Shown here piece by piece: positions 58,420 through 64,000 of a stretch of DNA of 64,000 nucleotides. The notes beneath the pieces were generated by a model that saw only the letters and a list, made by a program, of their open reading frames with translations, searched no databases and had not been told where the DNA came from. Origin of the DNA: Ceratorhiza oryzae-sativae (Eukaryota; Basidiomycota; Agaricomycetes; Cantharellales; Ceratobasidiaceae); NCBI GenBank assembly GCA_030998015.1, contig JARWMV010000232.1, positions 1,984,001 through 2,048,000 on the forward strand, written 5' to 3'. The position numbers and the translations under genes are program-made. Within the stretch, counting starts at the first letter, position 1; every line of letters starts with the position of its first letter.

Positions 58420-58630
58420 TAGTAACACACATTGTATTAACGTTGTAGTGCAGAAAATGTAAGAGGGATGGTCAATGCTAGGGATATTGTCGAAACACAG
58501 GAATGCAGGGTGGCGATGGATTTGGGGAGATAGTAGGTTGGAAACAAACGCGGATTATGTCCACAAAACAGACAATTGTTCATAGTGGACACATCTGTGA
58601 ATAAATAAATGCTTCTTTACAAAACGTGAT

Positions 58631-61099
58631 CTACTGCCAACCATAATGTTCAGGCGGTGGCGCCATCTGGGGCGGCTTTGGTGGTGGGCCAGGATAGATG
58701 GATGTCGTTGAGGATCCGGGGAAAACCCCTCCGACTGGGACAGACTGTTGCTGGTACTGGGGGTTGGGTGAAGGCTACTCGAGGATTAATTCGACAGTCT
58801 ATTGGATAACGCTCAATTAACTTGCCTTGTAAGCAGACGGTGGAGGGGGCAATTGATTCTCTGGGTTAGCCTGGTACTGTGTTTGGAATGAGGTAGCAGG
58901 CGGCGGCGGTGGCGGCTGGAAACCCGTTCCGTTAAGCGGCGGGGATTGTGATATAAAGCCCTGTCGAGGCGGACTATTCATCTGGGGCTGGTGCTGGGAG
59001 GGGAGGGGAGGTGGTGGCCCTGGCAAAGGAGTTGGTACTGGCGGTAGAGAATTCGCGCGACCCGGTGGATGCCATTGCCCGTTGGAAGCGGTTTGGGGAT
59101 AAGCTCCAGGAAGCTGAGTTTCAAATCCTGAGCTTTGCATCGACTGGACTGAATTCGAGCTTTGTACCGACTGGACCGAATTCGAACTACAGTGGGGCGT
59201 GGGCAACGGGCGAGAGCCACTAGCCGAATGCTGCTGCAGAGGCGGAGGAGGCGGTGGGAAGTTTTGCTGAGGAGGTGCATACTGCTGAGGTTGTTGATAT
59301 TGTGGCTGCTGAGGAGGAGAGGGCAGCGACGACTGCTGTTGCTGGGAACCGTTTAATCCAACCGTCGACTGGGGCTGGGGAACAGGTGGCAGCGGGCCTC
59401 TAGGCGGAGACGAGGTTACTCGAATAACCTGAGGGAGAGGGGACGCCGAGAAACGTGGCTGTCCCGGTGATGAGGCCTGGGGCGAGAAAGGTGCACCCTG
59501 CTGGGGGTATGGTGCGGACTGAGGGAAGCTTGGCGCACCGTTTTGGACAGGTGGACCTTGCGGTGGTGGTGCAGGCTGGTTTTGGTAAGTATGTTGTTGA
59601 GGGAAAGGAGTGTGGGTCGGGTTCGGAGGCGGTTGGGAGGGCGGTACATTGAACGGCATAGGCGTAGGGATCGGAGGGGGCGCTCCAAATCCAGATGAAA
59701 CAATTCTGCCTGTTTGGGCAACTCCGTTCTGGGGTGGCAGTGGTGTCTGGGCAGGTGGAGGGAATACAGGCTGATATTGGCCATTCGGGGGATATGGGGC
59801 CGGGTTAGGAGGACCATACCCAGGCTGATACCCCGGACCTTGCGGGAATGGCGGCGGCGCGTTGTTCACAGAGCCCGGGTACCCAAATTGGCTCGGAGGC
59901 GGATTAAAACTGGGAGCAGGAGTAGGCGATGAATAAATCGATGGAGCCGGTGATTGGCCTAGGTGCATGTTTGACATAGACTGAGCGAGCGACGAAGCCC
60001 CAAACGAGTCATATGATTGAGGCTGTTGCAACGAATGGTATGAGGAGATTGATGCATCGGAGGGAAAAGTACGGGGGCCGAACATGCCTAGTTGTGGCTA
60101 AGAAACCACAAAGGATTAAACACAACCCAGAATAGACGCGTACAATTTACTTACCGGAAAACTGTCGCGACGACGATGATCTTGGGCAGGAGCCAGCATT
60201 CCAAGCTCATCATAGGCAGCACGGCTAGGCTCCACTGAAGTCGAGAGCGAGCCATGAGACGCCAACGAGTTGTATGGCGGAATGTACAAGTTCAAATCTC
60301 CAAGCGCGCTCGAGGACGGTCTAAGCGATTCGGGCACAGCACTTCGCCGGTCATCGGTCTGGCCCTGAGGAGGCGATGGTTCACGATTCGGGCGGAGAGC
60401 TGCTGGGATTTCGCTGGCCGAACCAGACGGCGTGAATGATCCCGGCCCACCATATTGTGGGTTGTTGGTACTTGGACGTGGGGCTTTCTTCTTCGCAGGC
60501 GGCTTTGCCTTGGACCAGAAAGTCATCTCGAGATAGACCTCGCCAGCATATTTATCTTTTGCATTCAGCGTGAACCACTCTAGCGAGGGGAGGGGAGGGG
60601 AAGTCGCGTCGGCATCATCGAGAGAGCGCGCTAAACATGGAAACCACATACCATCGACCTCGCCCTTTGTCAACGCTTCAGTCAGGTCAATCTGCGCCTC
60701 TCCAATAAAGTCTGGATCGCGTGGATCGTCGGCGTAACAGGTAAGACGCATCGTCTTGCCGCCCTTGATGTTGCGAAAACGCTCCTTGGGCGGTGTCTGG
60801 TCTCCGCCCACCGTTCTCGCAAGCTCGTCCTCCGCATCTTCGTAGATCTGGAACCGAACTTCTTCGTCCCACTCGGGGTGCTGTCCGCCACGCTTGACAG
60901 CCTTGGTTCGTCGTGTCTCGGTGTTGAACCGGATCGAGCAGTATGGATCCTGCTTGCCAATGTGACGTTTGTTCGGCAGGTTTTTCTGTCGGCACGCGTG
61001 CCATCAGCCTTAAACGCGGTGAAGCGATCCAACACTCAAACCTACCGCCCGCAAAACGACCACGATCAGTGTTCCAATTTCTCTTGGTGATGATGACAT
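58631..61099 (-). CDS. C2-domain protein with long Pro/Gln-rich tail (Inn1/Fic1-like)
   Basis: Starts MSSSPREIGTLIVVVLRA, then KNLPNKRHIGKQDPYC, HPEWDEEVRFQIYEDAEDE and ADDPRDPDFIGEAQIDLTEAL, a C2 domain (residues ~5-130). The remaining ~600 residues are Pro/Gln/Ser-rich with SH3-type PxxP runs, ending PPKPPQMAPPPEHYGWQ. The order (N-terminal C2, Pro-rich tail) is that of yeast Inn1 and fission yeast Fic1, which link the actomyosin ring to septum synthesis. The role here is inferred from that order. The last intron (58775-58825) is GC-AG (AAG|GCAAGT). A 27-bp tandem duplication lies at 59131-59184. Confidence 0.75.
59131..59184. repeat. 27-bp tandem duplication inside the C2-protein gene
   Basis: Units 59131-59157 and 59158-59184 differ at three positions, and each encodes a SNSVQS(V/M)QS segment in the minus-strand protein. 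Confidence 0.7.
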
Positions 61100-61429
61100 G
61101 GTGCCGGCCAGGTGTCGACACAGGGTTCGTAGAAGAAAACAGTAGGTTCACAAGTCAACTTCAGCTAGCGTATGTGCTTGGGGGGAGTAAACGAGCCAGC
61201 TGGGGCTTGGGTGGTTGTGAGCAGCAAAATGGCCTGGGCGCCTGAGTCTAAGGCGATCTCACAGTGGGCTTGCCTTATATGACCCCTATCCATTTTGGGC
61301 TGTGTTAGGGTCTGTGATGGCTGATATGCCCGACAACTCCTTTCACTACTGTCAAAATCATAAAACCCAATGTATTATCGCAGCAGAGTACAAAACTAAT
61401 CCAAAACCCTGGACCTGTCCTACAGCCTT
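61100..61429. other. Intergenic region between tandem minus-strand genes
   Basis: C2 gene promoter and thiolase 3' flank. No gene seen. Confidence 0.4.
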
Positions 61430-63220
<1,791 letters not shown>

Positions 63221-64000
63221 ATGCATTCCCTCGCCAGGTCCGTCGCGCGCGTTGGCACAGCGGCGACCCGCACTCTGGCGACGTCGAGTGCGTCCAGCCT
63301 CCTGACAATACACCCCGAGGTTGCGGACGCGCTCGCCCGGGGCGCTCCCGTCGTCGCATTAGAAAGCACGGTCATCACCCATGGCACGTATTGTCCCCGC
63401 TCTTCAGCGTTATCCGAGAATCACATTGTTCGCAGGCTTGGCCTATCCCCACAATCTCAAGACCGCCATTTCAAGCGAGGAGATCATTCGGGCGCAGGGG
63501 GCCATACCAGCTACCATTGGCCTGTTGCAGGGGCGCATGCATGTCGGCCTCGAGCGCAAGCAAATAGAAATCCTCGCAGATGTCGAGGCTCTCAAAAACG
63601 CGGGAACACCTCCTGTAAAGCTCTCGCGCAGAGATATTGCGCCCGCAATGAGCCTGGGATATTACGGAGGCACGACCATCGCAGGCACGACCATTGTCGC
63701 GCATTTGGCCGGCATCAAAGTATGCCCTTCGTCTATTGATCGATCTCGCCGTCTAACTGTTTCCAGGTTTTCGCCACCGGAGGCCTCGGCGGTGTGCACC
63801 GAGGCGGCGAGTCCTGTAAGTACCTCGGTTCAGCTCCCGTTTTACGATTCTCATCGCAACAATAGCTATGGATGTTTCGGCTGGTACGTAGCCTAAATAC
63901 ACGCCTATACCTAATTTTACACCAATGGTCAGATTTGACCGAGTTGGGTCGAACCCCTATCGCTGTTGTCGCATCTGGCGCCAAGTCGATTTTGGATATC
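63221..64000 (+). CDS. Pseudouridine-5'-phosphate glycosidase, 5' part (cut by window end)
   Basis: Cleaves pseudouridine 5'-phosphate to uracil and ribose 5-phosphate. Starts MHSLARSVARVGTAATRTL, an Arg-rich presequence-like N-terminus. Family blocks: VVALESTVITHG, LAYPHNLKTA, GAIPATIGLLQGRMHVG, PVKLSRRDIAPAMSLGYYG, VFATGGLGGVHRGGES, MDVSA and GRTPIAVVASGAKSILDI. The first intron (63384-63435) is GC-AG, required to join THG to LAYPHN. Later introns are ordinary. The frame is open at 64000. Many fungal members continue into a PfkB-type pseudouridine kinase; whether this one does is outside the window. Confidence 0.9.

Overview
This is a nuclear segment from a filamentous fungus, almost certainly a basidiomycete of the Agaricomycetes. 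The evidence is dense genes split by many short introns (about 41-60 nt, with CTNAC/CTAAT-like branch sites), alternating strands, very small intergenic gaps, and several families I know mainly from Agaricomycetes. A Ceratobasidiaceae/Rhizoctonia-type genome is possible but is inference only. I see no rRNA, tRNA, CRISPR, phage, plasmid or intact transposable element.

Layout. 1-2.9 kb: a multispanning DUF7719-type membrane protein and Iwr1 (RNA polymerase II import). 2.9-7.5 kb: a gene-poor island with no recognisable family, yet holding TATA boxes and well-formed ~50-nt introns. On its minus strand I reconstruct an orphan gene of 177 residues with one membrane segment. 7.5-16.3 kb: triple-KH RNA-binding protein, MEMO1 homologue, ribosomal protein eL32, dienelactone hydrolase, EF-1alpha. 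17-26.8 kb: PAS-kinase-type kinase, DUG3-like glutamine amidotransferase, SSU72 CTD phosphatase, SWD1 (COMPASS), Gfo/Idh/MocA oxidoreductase. 27-34 kb: SET-domain methyltransferase, a conserved protein of unknown function, glycogen branching enzyme. 34-44.6 kb: CASTOR-like ACT protein, O-fucosyltransferase-like membrane enzyme, adenine phosphoribosyltransferase, EDEM-type mannosidase with PA domain, FAF1/C1orf131 ribosome-biogenesis factor. 45-58.5 kb: two poorly conserved proteins, ZNRD2/p27-type zinc protein, cytochrome oxidase subunit VIIc, a large WD40-like protein, a Ser-rich nuclear-type protein, a small membrane protein, ribosomal protein eS1, ATG10. 58.6-64 kb: Inn1/Fic1-like C2 protein, acetyl-CoA acetyltransferase, and the 5' part of a pseudouridine-5'-phosphate glycosidase cut by the window edge.

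Most genes are housekeeping and do not form a metabolic cluster. Functional echoes exist: Iwr1, SSU72 and SWD1 all serve RNA polymerase II transcription, and the last two share a divergent promoter; eL32, eS1, EF-1alpha and FAF1 serve translation and ribosome assembly; the CASTOR-like protein, the PAS kinase, branching enzyme and ATG10 relate to nutrient sensing, glycogen and autophagy. The points most worth checking are the orphan gene at 3912-4970, five GC-AG introns whose use is dictated by conserved reading frames, the CASTOR-like ACT protein, a hidden intron that fuses two ORFs into one WD40-like protein, and two possible start codons (mitochondrial or cytosolic) in the thiolase.

Boundaries are from splice-signal reading by eye; internal exon borders are given only where I worked them out.
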